In this document: positions 30,800-38,691 of the stretch, one piece after another
How positions within the stretch are numbered: the first letter of the stretch is position 1
Layout of the letters: each line of letters begins with the position of its first letter
Assembly: GCF_005889735.1 (NCBI RefSeq)
Contig: NZ_VCKY01000079.1
Location: forward strand, 1-41,426
Length of the DNA: 41,426 nucleotides
Direction: 5' to 3'
DNA from: Nonomuraea turkmeniaca
GTDB lineage: Bacteria; Actinomycetota; Actinomycetes; Streptosporangiales; Streptosporangiaceae
The notes under the pieces: generated by a model
What the model was told of the DNA's origin: nothing
The model's input: only the letters and a program-made list of their open reading frames with translations
Databases searched by the model: none
Position numbers and translations under genes: made by a program

Positions 30800-31447
30800 A
30801 TGGGACGAACCAGTGATGCCAAGGAGAGGATCCTCAGCGCCGCTCAGACGCTCATCGAGCTGCGTGGCTACTCCGCGTTGGGCGTGGCCGAGATCTGCAA
30901 GGCGGCAGGCGTGCCGAAGGGCAGTTTCTATTACTTCTTCACCTCCAAGGAGGACCTCGCCCTGGCCGTCATCGACGAGCACTGGGCAGGCCAACGCGGC
31001 AACTGGCACCGCATCCTGCAGAATGACGACCCGCCCCTCCAGCGGCTACGGCAGCTGTTCGAGGCCACCGAAGCCGACCAGCGCGCCGGCCAGCAAAGCT
31101 GCGGGACCGTCTCGGGCTGTCTTTTCGGGAACCTGACGCTCGAGATGAGCAACCAGACCGAAGCCCTCCGCGAACGCCTGCAGCAGATCTTCGAGGCGCA
31201 GGTCGACATGGTCGAAAAGGTCATCGCTGAAGCCCGGGAGCGCGACGAGGTCACGGTCGCCGACACCCACGAGGCCGCGCGATCCGTCGTCGCCCAGCTT
31301 GAAGGCCAAGTACTCTTCGCCAAGCTCTACAACAACACACAACGCCTCAACGCTCTGTGGACGAACTGCCTGGCCCTTCTCGGCGCCGCCGCCCCGCGAC
31401 CGAGCTCATTAACCACCGATGAGCCCAGCGCGGTGAGCACTGGCTGA
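30800..31447 (+). CDS. TetR-family regulator
   Basis: 215 aa. N-terminal helix-turn-helix: AKERILSAAQTLIELRGYSA, LGVAEICKAAGVPKGSFYYF and FTSKEDLALAVID. The C-terminal ligand domain is of the common actinobacterial 16-type (SGCLFGNLTLEMSNQTEALR). It probably represses itself, the SnoaL-like gene and the SDR gene through the four GACCGGTC sites; ligand unknown. ATG at 30800 is at the predicted transcript start. Confidence 0.93.
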   Translation: MGRTSDAKERILSAAQTLIELRGYSALGVAEICKAAGVPKGSFYYFFTSKEDLALAVIDEHWAGQRGNWHRILQNDDPPLQRLRQLFEATEADQRAGQQSCGTVSGCLFGNLTLEMSNQTEALRERLQQIFEAQVDMVEKVIAEARERDEVTVADTHEAARSVVAQLEGQVLFAKLYNNTQRLNALWTNCLALLGAAAPRPSSLTTDEPSAVSTG

Positions 31448-31622
31448 TCTGCAGTTCCTCTCGTCCAGCCAGGCCTCATCCGCTCGCACTGCGGCGGTGT
31501 GTCTTCTCCTACGGCAGCCGAACATGCGGGAGCATGAATCTGTGAGCGCAGGCGTTTCACGTGCGTCTTTCCCTGCCCAGGCTTGATGGCAAGGACACCA
31601 CCAGCGTAGGAGGCCCTGTTCG

Positions 31623-32447
31623 GTGCATGCGAGCGCGGCGACGAGGAATCAAGAGTTGCCCCGGCAAGATTGCGCGGCGACGGTGCTGGGCGGTCCCACG
31701 ACTGTCATCGATGTCGGTGGGCTTCGCATCGTCGTGGATCCGACCTTTGATGATCCTGGCCCTCACGGCTACCTGACCAAGACGCTCGGCCCGGCGGTGC
31801 CCGAGGACCGGCTGGGGCCGGTCGATCTGGTGCTGGTCAGCCACGACGCGCATCCGGACAACTTCGACGACCGGGGGCGCGCGTTCGCCATGGCGGCGCC
31901 GGTGGTGCTCACCGTGCCCAGCGCGGCCGACAGGCTGGGCTCTCCGGCGGTCGGCCTGGCTCCCTGGACGACCTTCATGGTGCCGCGCCCGGACGATGGT
32001 GGGGAACTGGCCGTTCTGGCGGTCCCGGCAGTGCACGGCCCTGAAGACGGCGAGCGGGACGCAGCGGGCAACATCAACTGCGAGGTCACCGGGTTCGTCC
32101 TGTCCGGCCGGGGCCTGCCCACCGTCTACGTGAGCGGCGACAACGCCTCCATGCGTGCTGTGGCTGAGATCTCCCGCCGCGTCCCGGGCATCGACGCAGC
32201 TGTACTCAACGCCGGAGCAGCCCGCGTCACGGGCAAGTTCCGGGAGCGTCCGGTGTCGATGGACAGCCGCCGGACCGCGGCCGCAGCCGCGGTGCTCGGC
32301 GCCACCGTGGTCATCCCGGCTCACTACGACGGGTGGACGCACTTCTCCGAGGGCCGGACGGAGCTGGAGACGGCGTTCGACGACGCCGGCCTCTCGTCGC
32401 TGCTGCGTCTGGTCGATCACGGATCCTGGGCGGCGCTGCGCGGCTGA
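31623..32447 (+). CDS. MBL-fold (UlaG-like) metal-dependent hydrolase
   Basis: 274 aa from a GTG at 31623, 9 bases after AGGAGG; the first 20 residues are unlike the family and a later start is possible. The core is GGPTTVIDVGGLRIVVDPTF, then the ligand segment SHDAHPDNFDD in place of H-x-H-x-D-H, VPAVHGPED, YVSGDNASM and VIPAHYDGWTHF. This is the L-ascorbate-6-phosphate lactonase (UlaG)-like branch of the MBL fold. Substrate unknown. No operon partner; a strong hairpin follows at 32580-32615. Confidence 0.88.
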   Translation: MHASAATRNQELPRQDCAATVLGGPTTVIDVGGLRIVVDPTFDDPGPHGYLTKTLGPAVPEDRLGPVDLVLVSHDAHPDNFDDRGRAFAMAAPVVLTVPSAADRLGSPAVGLAPWTTFMVPRPDDGGELAVLAVPAVHGPEDGERDAAGNINCEVTGFVLSGRGLPTVYVSGDNASMRAVAEISRRVPGIDAAVLNAGAARVTGKFRERPVSMDSRRTAAAAAVLGATVVIPAHYDGWTHFSEGRTELETAFDDAGLSSLLRLVDHGSWAALRG

Positions 32448-32579
32448 GCCGCCTCGGCAACGATGTTCGCGAAGCGGCGGAAGAGGGCTGCCGCGGTGCA
32501 GGCCAGGGCACCATCCTGGCACCAGCGGGTGGCTTGGGCCCCTCATGGGGTCTGCCGAGCGGTAAGCCCACCTGGGTGG

Positions 32580-32615
32580 GGAGAGATCCGCCCGGGCCAC
32601 CAGGCGGATCTCTCC
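32580..32615. terminator. Hairpin between convergent genes
   Basis: A 13-base stem (GGAGAGATCCGCC / GGCGGATCTCTCC) with a 10-base loop lies between the MBL gene (plus) and the ABC permease relic (minus). It can terminate both; there is no T-run. Confidence 0.7.
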
Positions 32616-32632
32616 GTGACAGTCCCTGCGGC

Positions 32633-33510
32633 TCAGCTGAGCGCCCTGCGCCTGACGGCGGCAAGGCCGCCGCAACGAGGACGGCGGTGACGCCTGTCAT
32701 GATCAGAATGGCTGTGACCGTGAAGGGCTCGCCGGAGATGACCACGGGCAGGTTGGGGTAGGGCACGGCGTACTTGGCGATCCAGTAGTCGATGCCGAGG
32801 ATCGGGCCGAGCACCTCGCCGAAGAGGTTGACGAACAGGAAGGCCGCCCAGGAGATCGCGGCCGCGGCGCGGGGCAGCAGGCCGAAGGCCAGGACGCCGA
32901 CCCCGGCCAGGATCCAGGTGGCGGGCACCTGCACCAGGGCGCCGGCGAGCACCTTGCCGGGCGTCCCCGCCACCAGGCCCATGGTCAGCCCGGCGGCGGT
33001 GAGGATCAGGACGCTTCCGGCCAGGGCGAAGAGCAGGTGGCCGGCGACCCAGCGCACGCGGGAGACCGGGGCGGACAGGAGGAGTTCGGCGCGGCCGGAG
33101 ATCTCCTCGTTGCGCAGTCGCAGCAGGGCCAGCAGTGGGTAGAGGGCCGAGACGTAGCCGAGGCTGAGCGCGATCAGCCACAGGTAGGCGTCGGTCATGG
33201 TGGCCTCGGGCGAGGCAGTGTAGCGGCGGAAGAACTCTTCCACGGCGGCGCCCTGCCGGGCGACCTCCTCGATGGAGGTGGCCAGAGCGCCCAGGACAGC
33301 CCAGCGATCGCGTATCCGGCGATCCAGCCGCCGAGCAGGCCCTTCTGCAGCCGCCAGGCAATGCTCAGGGGGCTGCGCAGCCGGTCGGAGGCGGCCGGGC
33401 CGGGCCGTTCGGGGATCAGACCGTGTCCCAGGTCGCGCCGGGCGCGCAGCCGGTAGGACAGCGCGAGGGTCGCGGCGGTGAAGGCGAGGCTGAGCAGCAG
33501 CGCTTTCCCT
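32633..33510 (-). pseudogene. ABC-2 (polyketide-antibiotic type) permease, truncated and frameshifted
   Basis: Only the second half of an about 540-residue permease remains. Pieces in three frames are: KALLLSLAFTAATLALSYRL and IAWRLQKGLLGGWIAGYAIA (from about 33510); then, after a shift near 33280, EEFFRRYTASPEATMTDAYL and several membrane spans (LGYVSALYPLLALL, GHLLFALAGSVLILTAAGL, ILAGVGVLAFGLL, VTAILIMTGVTAVLVAAA); and, after a second shift near 32660, LAAVRRRALS and the stop. The 5' half was lost in the deletion that joined it to the ATPase gene. Confidence 0.75.
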
Positions 33511-34252
33511 CGATGCGCACCACGTGCAGGTCCGGCATCCGGGCCAGCCCCTCGGGTGAGGAGGCCAGCTCGGCGGTGACCTGGCTGCGAGCCAGGCCGC
33601 GCAGCCGGGACAGGGGGCCGGCCTCGACCGTCCGGCCCCGGCGGATGATCGTGACGCGGTCGCACAACGCCTCGACCTCCGACAGGATGTGGCTGGACAG
33701 CAGCACGGTCCGGCCGCGGGCCTTCTCCTCGGCCACGCACTGCTGGAAGACCGCCTCCATCAGCGGGTCCAGGCCGGAGGTGGGCTCGTCCAGGATGAGC
33801 AGGTCGGCGTCGGAGACGAACGCCGCCACCAGCGCCACCTTCTGCCGGTTGCCCTTGGAGTAGGTCTTGGCCTTCTTGCGCGGGTCCAGCTCGAACCGCT
33901 CCAACAGCTCCGCCCGCCGGACCCGGTCCAGACCGCCACGCAGCCGGCCGAGCAGGTCGATCACCTCGCCGCCGGTCAGGCCCGGCCACAGGCTCACGTC
34001 GCCGGGCACGTACGCCAACCGCCGGTGCAACTCGGCCGCCTCGCTCCACGGGTCGCCGCCCAGCAGCGTCGCCCGGCCGGCCTCGGGCCGCAACAGGCCC
34101 AGCAGAGTCCTGATGGTGATCGACTTCCCGGCCCCGTTCGGGCCGAGGAAGCCGTGCACCTCCCCGGCTCGTACGGTCAGGTCCAGACCGTCCAGGGCCC
34201 CGGCCCGGCCGAAGGACTTGACCAGTCCCTCCACCTCGATGGCCAGTTCCAT
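33416..34252 (-). pseudogene. ABC transporter ATPase with deleted C-terminus
   Basis: From the ATG at 34250-34252 the ATPase is normal: Walker A GPNGAGKS, signature YSKGNRQK (a variant of LSGGQ), Walker B LLILDEPTSGLD and switch SSHILSE. At about residue 245 (MPDLHVVRIEGK) the sequence jumps into the middle of the permease gene in the wrong frame, and the open frame runs out at 33416. About 60 C-terminal residues are missing. Intact pairs of this kind are drug exporters of the DrrA type. The nucleotide-binding core could still fold but has no membrane partner. Confidence 0.8.
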
Positions 34253-34465
34253 GGCCGCCACGCTCCTCGTCTTGTGCCCTTTGGTCTTGGTCAAGACGGT
34301 AGAAGCGGCGATCATCCGAAGGTATCGGGCATGTTCCCCTATTCGAGGCTCAGGCGGGCCAGCTCCGTCAGCTCCTGCGGGGGTGAGCTCGGCCAGCGCG
34401 CCAGGAGAGTCAGCTTCGAACGCCGTGCCCTGCGACGGGCTGCCGCCGCGGCGTTGGCGACCAGC

Positions 34466-34635
34466 CTGATGATCATCATGGTCGGCACGCTCGTCACCGG
34501 CACCGGGGGGCACGCGGGCGATTCGTCTGACGTGCCACGCATGCCGATGAACTGGACCGCGATGGCCTGGATGCACGCGGCCGCCGCCGTGCTCGTGCTC
34601 GCCCTCGCCGGCGCTCTGCGGGCCGGAACGGCGTT
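34466..34635 (+). pseudogene. Fragment of heme A synthase (CtaA/Cox15-like)
   Basis: Plus strand reads LMIIMVGTLVTGTGGHAGDS then SDVPRMPMNWTAMAWMHAAA and AVLVLALAGAL. The GTLVTGTGPHAGD-type motif and following helix are characteristic of actinobacterial Cox15. Nothing of the rest of the about 300-residue protein is nearby. Confidence 0.6.
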
Positions 34636-34921
34636 CCCGAAGCACCAGATCAGTCATGTTCGGCGAGGGCCTGGCCGGGAGCGGCCCACCACGCGGACAT
34701 GAACCGGAACGTGCGGCCCCTCGTGCCGGCAGCCCAGTACCCGGGAGTCCGGCAGCAGGTGCATGTCCTCCTACGCCCCAGGCGACGAGCACTGTCTGTG
34801 ACAGCCATCAGGTCCAGACCCTCGCAAAGGCGTCGCCCATTCTGAACCCTGTTCCCCGGACAGCACATCTTTTGAAATCATGAACGCCGACCGGCAAAGA
34901 CCTCTACGCGGAAGCAGTGCC

Positions 34922-36610
34922 ATGGCCAACCCCCTACGCGACGGTGACCCGACCCACATTGGCCCCTACCGGCTGCACGCACGGCTCGGCGGGGGCGGGA
35001 TGGGACAGGTGTTCCTGGGCCGCTCCCCCGGCGGGCGCCTGGTGGCCGTGAAGGTGGTGCGCCCCGAACTGGCCGACAACGTGGACTTCCGGCGCCGCTT
35101 CGCCTCCGAGGTGGAGGCCGCCCGTAAGGTCGGCGGGTTCTACACCGCCCAGGTGGTGGACGCTGACACCGACGCCGACCCGCCGTGGCTGGCCACCGCC
35201 TACATCCCCGGCCCCTCCCTGCGCCAGGCCATCGATGACCACGGGCCGCTGCCCGCAGAGTCGGTCGCGGTGCTGGGAGCCGGGCTGGCCGAAGGGCTCG
35301 CCGCCGTGCACGCCTGCGAGGTGGTGCACCGCGACCTCAAACCCGCCAACGTCATACTCGCCGAGGACGGGCCCCGCCTGATCGACTTCGGCATCGCCCG
35401 CGCTCTGGACGCCACCAGCCACACCCAGACCTCCGCCGTGCTGGGGACCGCCGCGTTCATGTCTCCCGAACAGGCCACCGGCCAGATGGTCGGCCCGGCC
35501 TCGGATGTGTTCTCACTCGGCTGCGTGCTGGCCTTCGCCGCAACCGGCCGTGGCCCCTTCGGGGAGGGTCCCGTCCACGCGGTCGTCTTCCGCGTGGTGC
35601 ACGCCGACCCCGATCTGACAGGGGTGCCCGCCTCGCTGGCCGGTCTGGTGGCGGCCTGCCTGGCCAAGGACCCCGCCGCCCGGCCCGACCTGGAGCAGGT
35701 GCTGGCCCACCTCGCCGCGCTCGCTTCGCCTGGCGCCGGCCCCGTCCAGGGGCGGTGGCTGCCTGAGGCACTCACCCAAGTCATCGCCGCACGACGGACC
35801 CTGGCGCTGACCGCCGTCGAACACCCGGCCACAGGCGTGGACGGTGGCGGTCCCCGAACGATGACCCCACCGCCGGCCGACCACCCGCACCTGCAGCGGG
35901 CATCGCAGCCCTTACTGGTCAACGAACGCCGCCACCTGCGCGGCGGCAAACCGCTGTACCCGGCCACCGGGTACCAGATCGCGCTCTATGTACTGCTTGC
36001 CCTCTTTGCCCTGGTCGCTGTGAGCACCGCGGTCCACCAGCTCGCCGTTGCCGACGATGCAGGACGGATGTTCCCGGAGGATACCCACGACGACATCCAG
36101 GAGTCCCTTGAGGAAGCCGGCGTCATCATGTTGGTGGCCCAGATCATCTCCGGCGTGGGACTGGCGGTGTGCTGGCAGCTCTGGTTCTTCCGGGTGCGAG
36201 CCGTCGCCGAACGGCTGGCACCCGGTCGGCTGCGCTACCGCCCCTCCATGGCCGTGTACGGCTGGTTCATCCCGATCGGGAACCTGTGGCTTCCCAAGCA
36301 GATCGCCGACGACATCTGGCACGCCTCCAGCCCGCCCGGGCACAGCGGGCCGATGTCCCCGGCTGGTCTTCTGCACGCGTGGTGGGCCCTGTGGCTGGTC
36401 ACCTTCCTGACTTGGCCCTTCTTCTGGGTCGAGTGGACGGACTTCCTCAGTACACGGACCTACGACGCCGGCGAGTACGAGGCGTACAAATTCACACCGG
36501 TCGTCTGGGCCAACCTGGCCCTGCACGTGCTCGTCGTGCCGACGGTGATCGTCACCGCTCTGTACGTGCGCAGACTGAGCGCCATGCAGGCGGCCAAACT
36601 CCACGGCTGA
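34922..36610 (+). CDS. Ser/Thr protein kinase with C-terminal DUF4328 membrane domain
   Basis: 562 aa from the ATG at 34922 (GGAAG upstream; an ATG at 34880 would add 14 residues). The kinase domain spans about residues 12-275: glycine loop LGGGGMG, Lys44 in VAVKVV, catalytic loop HRDLKPANV with D138, DFG at 155-157, and MSPEQ. A Pro/Thr-rich linker of about 70 residues leads to a DUF4328-type domain (about 350-560) with hydrophobic spans (IALYVLLALFALVAVSTAV, IMLVAQIISGVGLAVCWQLW, LLHAWWALWLVTFLTWPFFW, LALHVLVVPTVIVTALYV) and the motif GWFIPIGNLWLPKQ. The kinase faces the cytoplasm; the membrane part may sense or anchor. Monocistronic. Confidence 0.94.
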   Translation: MANPLRDGDPTHIGPYRLHARLGGGGMGQVFLGRSPGGRLVAVKVVRPELADNVDFRRRFASEVEAARKVGGFYTAQVVDADTDADPPWLATAYIPGPSLRQAIDDHGPLPAESVAVLGAGLAEGLAAVHACEVVHRDLKPANVILAEDGPRLIDFGIARALDATSHTQTSAVLGTAAFMSPEQATGQMVGPASDVFSLGCVLAFAATGRGPFGEGPVHAVVFRVVHADPDLTGVPASLAGLVAACLAKDPAARPDLEQVLAHLAALASPGAGPVQGRWLPEALTQVIAARRTLALTAVEHPATGVDGGGPRTMTPPPADHPHLQRASQPLLVNERRHLRGGKPLYPATGYQIALYVLLALFALVAVSTAVHQLAVADDAGRMFPEDTHDDIQESLEEAGVIMLVAQIISGVGLAVCWQLWFFRVRAVAERLAPGRLRYRPSMAVYGWFIPIGNLWLPKQIADDIWHASSPPGHSGPMSPAGLLHAWWALWLVTFLTWPFFWVEWTDFLSTRTYDAGEYEAYKFTPVVWANLALHVLVVPTVIVTALYVRRLSAMQAAKLHG

Positions 36611-36687
36611 CCCGGCAGGCACCGGTGGCGGACCACCGGGCGAGCGCCACGCAGCTGCGGGCACGTCTGCCGGATCAGTGGGTTCGG

Positions 36688-36768
36688 GCGGGTGTGCAGC
36701 AGCCCCAGGAAACGGTTGCCGTGGATCTTCTCCGGCAGGATCCCGACCATCACGTCATGATCCAAAGA
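36688..36768 (-). pseudogene. Scrap of a group II intron reverse transcriptase
   Basis: 27 codons on the minus strand read SLDHDVMVGILPEKIHGNRF and LGLLHTR, resembling the segment after the first catalytic Asp of group II intron RTs (I-D-H-x-x-L-L-x-I-L-R-E-K-I-H-D-x-R-F-L). Short, so only tentative. Confidence 0.35.
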
Positions 36769-36962
36769 TCCGAAGCAGCCGGAATCAGGAGGCTGCTCGT
36801 GGCAGCCGGGAAGGCGCGTTCGGTGCTTGGCCGTGCCCTTGCCGGTACCGGCGCCTCGACCCTGCACAGCACCGCATCCAGCAAGGCCGCCTACACAACA
36901 GCCTCACCTTCTGCGCTCGCGGCGCTCCACCGACAAGTGAAGACGTTGTTTGACATGATTGG

Positions 36963-37290
36963 TCAGCACCTTGAGAGATGCGGGGCAACTCCTCGCCGGT
37001 CAGGGTACCGAGGGAGGCCGGCCGGACGAAGCGGCCAAGGACAGCGCGGCGCAGGCGCCGTCGCTTCCGGTTGGACCGCGTACGGCATGTGGCCGCCGGC
37101 CAGGTCCATCACGGCGGTCCCGGCCGGGGTCTGCGACCCAACCCTAGGCATGGCGGAGCGGGGGCTCGAGGTCGCCTGGACTGGCGCTGGCCAGCACGTG
37201 AAGGGGGACGGTGGAGTCCGTCAGAGCGGACGCGAGCGCGCTGGGCACGGGCAGCAAGGCGATCACGCCGGGCGTGCTCCTCCATCCGCC
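36963..37290 (-). pseudogene. C-terminal remnant of an alpha/beta hydrolase
   Basis: Two minus-strand frames: LTDSTVPLHVLASASPGDLE (to about 37150) and TPAGTAVMDLAGGHMPYAVQ then PEATAAA-like residues. They match the strand before the catalytic Asp and the GGH-(L/M)-P catalytic-His motif of alpha/beta hydrolases, respectively. The nucleophile region is absent. Confidence 0.4.
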
Positions 37291-37300
37291 ATGACCGTCG

Positions 37301-37786
37301 TCATCGCTCGAACCAGTGCGTGAAGCTGTCCTCGGCCCGCCAGCTGCCGTCCGGCTCCTGCCGCACGGTGAACGCGCCGCGTCCACGCAGACCGGCCAGC
37401 TCGCCGGTGCCGGATCCCGGCACCACCGTCCAGTAGCCCTGCGCCGACCCCGGCCGGTCCCCGAAGCCGTAGCAGGTCAGCACGAACGATCCGGACCGGC
37501 CGTCGACCGTGCCGACGATGCGTTCGACTCCGGCGACGATCTGCGAGCCGTCGGGCTGGACGACCCGGACGTGATCGGCGTGCCCGAGCCCCTCGATCCC
37601 GCCGCTGAACTTCTCGGTCATCAGCGTCGCGAACACCGCCGGACCGCCCTCGACCTGCGGGCCGATGTCCAGTTTGTCCATGCTGAGCACCTTTACAGAG
37701 CTGAGGTGCGTCACAGCGTCCGCCGGCGGGTGCTCTTCGGCGTACGTGGTGGGCCCTTCGGTCAGCCCTCCCCAGGAGAAGGTCAT
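37301..37786 (-). CDS. DUF3224-family protein
   Basis: 161 aa from the ATG at 37784-37786 (GGAAGG upstream). The beta-barrel family signature is seen in VKVLSMDKLDIGPQVEGG, TEKFSGGIEGLGHADHV, SFVLTCYGFGDRPGSAQGYW and TVVPGSGTGELAGLRGRGAF. DUF3224 proteins are small allene-oxide-cyclase-like barrels, often next to a TetR repressor, as here. Upstream, at 37821-37845, lies a dyad matching the tetR promoter dyad. Role unknown; possible ligand binding. Confidence 0.92.
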   Translation of the reverse strand: MTFSWGGLTEGPTTYAEEHPPADAVTHLSSVKVLSMDKLDIGPQVEGGPAVFATLMTEKFSGGIEGLGHADHVRVVQPDGSQIVAGVERIVGTVDGRSGSFVLTCYGFGDRPGSAQGYWTVVPGSGTGELAGLRGRGAFTVRQEPDGSWRAEDSFTHWFER

Positions 37787-37820
37787 ATGGTCCTTCCTTT
37801 CCGCCGATGCCTCGGCAATT

Positions 37821-37845
37821 ATCAAACCAAACTGTTCAGTTTGAT
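37821..37845. promoter_or_regulatory. TetR operator in front of the DUF3224 gene
   Basis: ATCAAAC then CAAACTGTTCAGTTTGAT; the core AAACTG-TT-CAGTTT is a perfect palindrome 35-60 bases upstream of the ATG. 23 of 25 positions agree with 38537-38561. Confidence 0.75.
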
Positions 37846-37890
37846 TATGGAGCAAAGCGAAAGCGTTCACGCCTCTCACCCCATGGCCGG

Positions 37891-38517
37891 TCAGCTGATG
37901 GTGATCGCGCGCAGGAACAGGTCCACGATCCGCTCGACCCGCTCGCGGGACGGGGCGGCCACCGGCCCGTCGACCGCCACGATCCCGTCCGGCAGGATGT
38001 AGGTCAGGACGCCCCCCACGAACAACCGGGTGGCCGCCTCCACATCCTCGACGTCGATCACCCCGCAGTCACGAGCCCGTTCCAGCAGCTCCGCCACCAG
38101 GTGCCGGACGCCACTGGTGATCGTCTGCGCCCACAACCGCCCGATCTCCGGCACGCGGGGCGCGTCGGCGATGATGACCCGCGCCAGCGCGAGATAGTCG
38201 CTGCCGGCGACGATCTCCAGCACCTCACATGCCAGGTCCGTCAACGTTTGGCGCAACTCGGGCAGCGAGCCCACCGGCCGGTCGCTCTCCAGCACCGCGT
38301 GGTCCCGGTTCAGCCGCGACAACAGGGAATCGAGCACGTCCACCATGAGCTGCTCTTTGCTGCGGTAGTAGACGTACAACGTCTGCTTCGACACCCCCGC
38401 GGCCTTCGCGATGGCATCCGTCGTCGCGCCGGCGAACCCCTCGGCCAGGAACACCCTCGTGGCGCCCTGGTGGATCTGCGCCCGCTTGGCCCGGCTCCGC
38501 GCCGAGTCCTGACTCAT
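37891..38517 (-). CDS. TetR-family regulator of the DUF3224 gene
   Basis: 208 aa from the ATG at 38515-38517 (GGAGG 10 bases upstream). Helix-turn-helix: QIHQGATRVFLAEGFAGATT, DAIAKAAGVSKQTLYVYYRS and KEQLMVDVL. The C-terminal domain resembles the AefR-like/TetR_C_7 group (ADAPRVPEIGRLWAQTITSG). It is followed, 104 bases later, by the DUF3224 gene on the same strand. Both promoters carry the same 25-base dyad, so it likely represses itself and DUF3224. It is divergent from the three-gene membrane operon. Confidence 0.93.
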   Translation of the reverse strand: MSQDSARSRAKRAQIHQGATRVFLAEGFAGATTDAIAKAAGVSKQTLYVYYRSKEQLMVDVLDSLLSRLNRDHAVLESDRPVGSLPELRQTLTDLACEVLEIVAGSDYLALARVIIADAPRVPEIGRLWAQTITSGVRHLVAELLERARDCGVIDVEDVEAATRLFVGGVLTYILPDGIVAVDGPVAAPSRERVERIVDLFLRAITIS

Positions 38518-38536
38518 CACTGCCGGACCTCCATGT

Positions 38537-38561
38537 ATCAAACCGTACTGTTCAGTTTGAT
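38537..38561. promoter_or_regulatory. tetR operator
   Basis: ATCAAACCGTACTGTTCAG then TTTGAT, 20 bases upstream of the tetR ATG, near-identical to the dyad at 37821-37845. It lies 130 bases from the divergent membrane operon and may not affect it. Confidence 0.72.
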
Positions 38562-38691
38562 ATGTCGTCAAGACCGGAGCCACTCTCCGAGGAGGAGGCC
38601 ACTGCTCAACGGCGCGTAGTTCCTGGGAACTAGGCAGGTCAGTGCCGGCGCCCGATGTGCCGGGCACCCGTGCCTTCCTAGGCTCTCGGAC

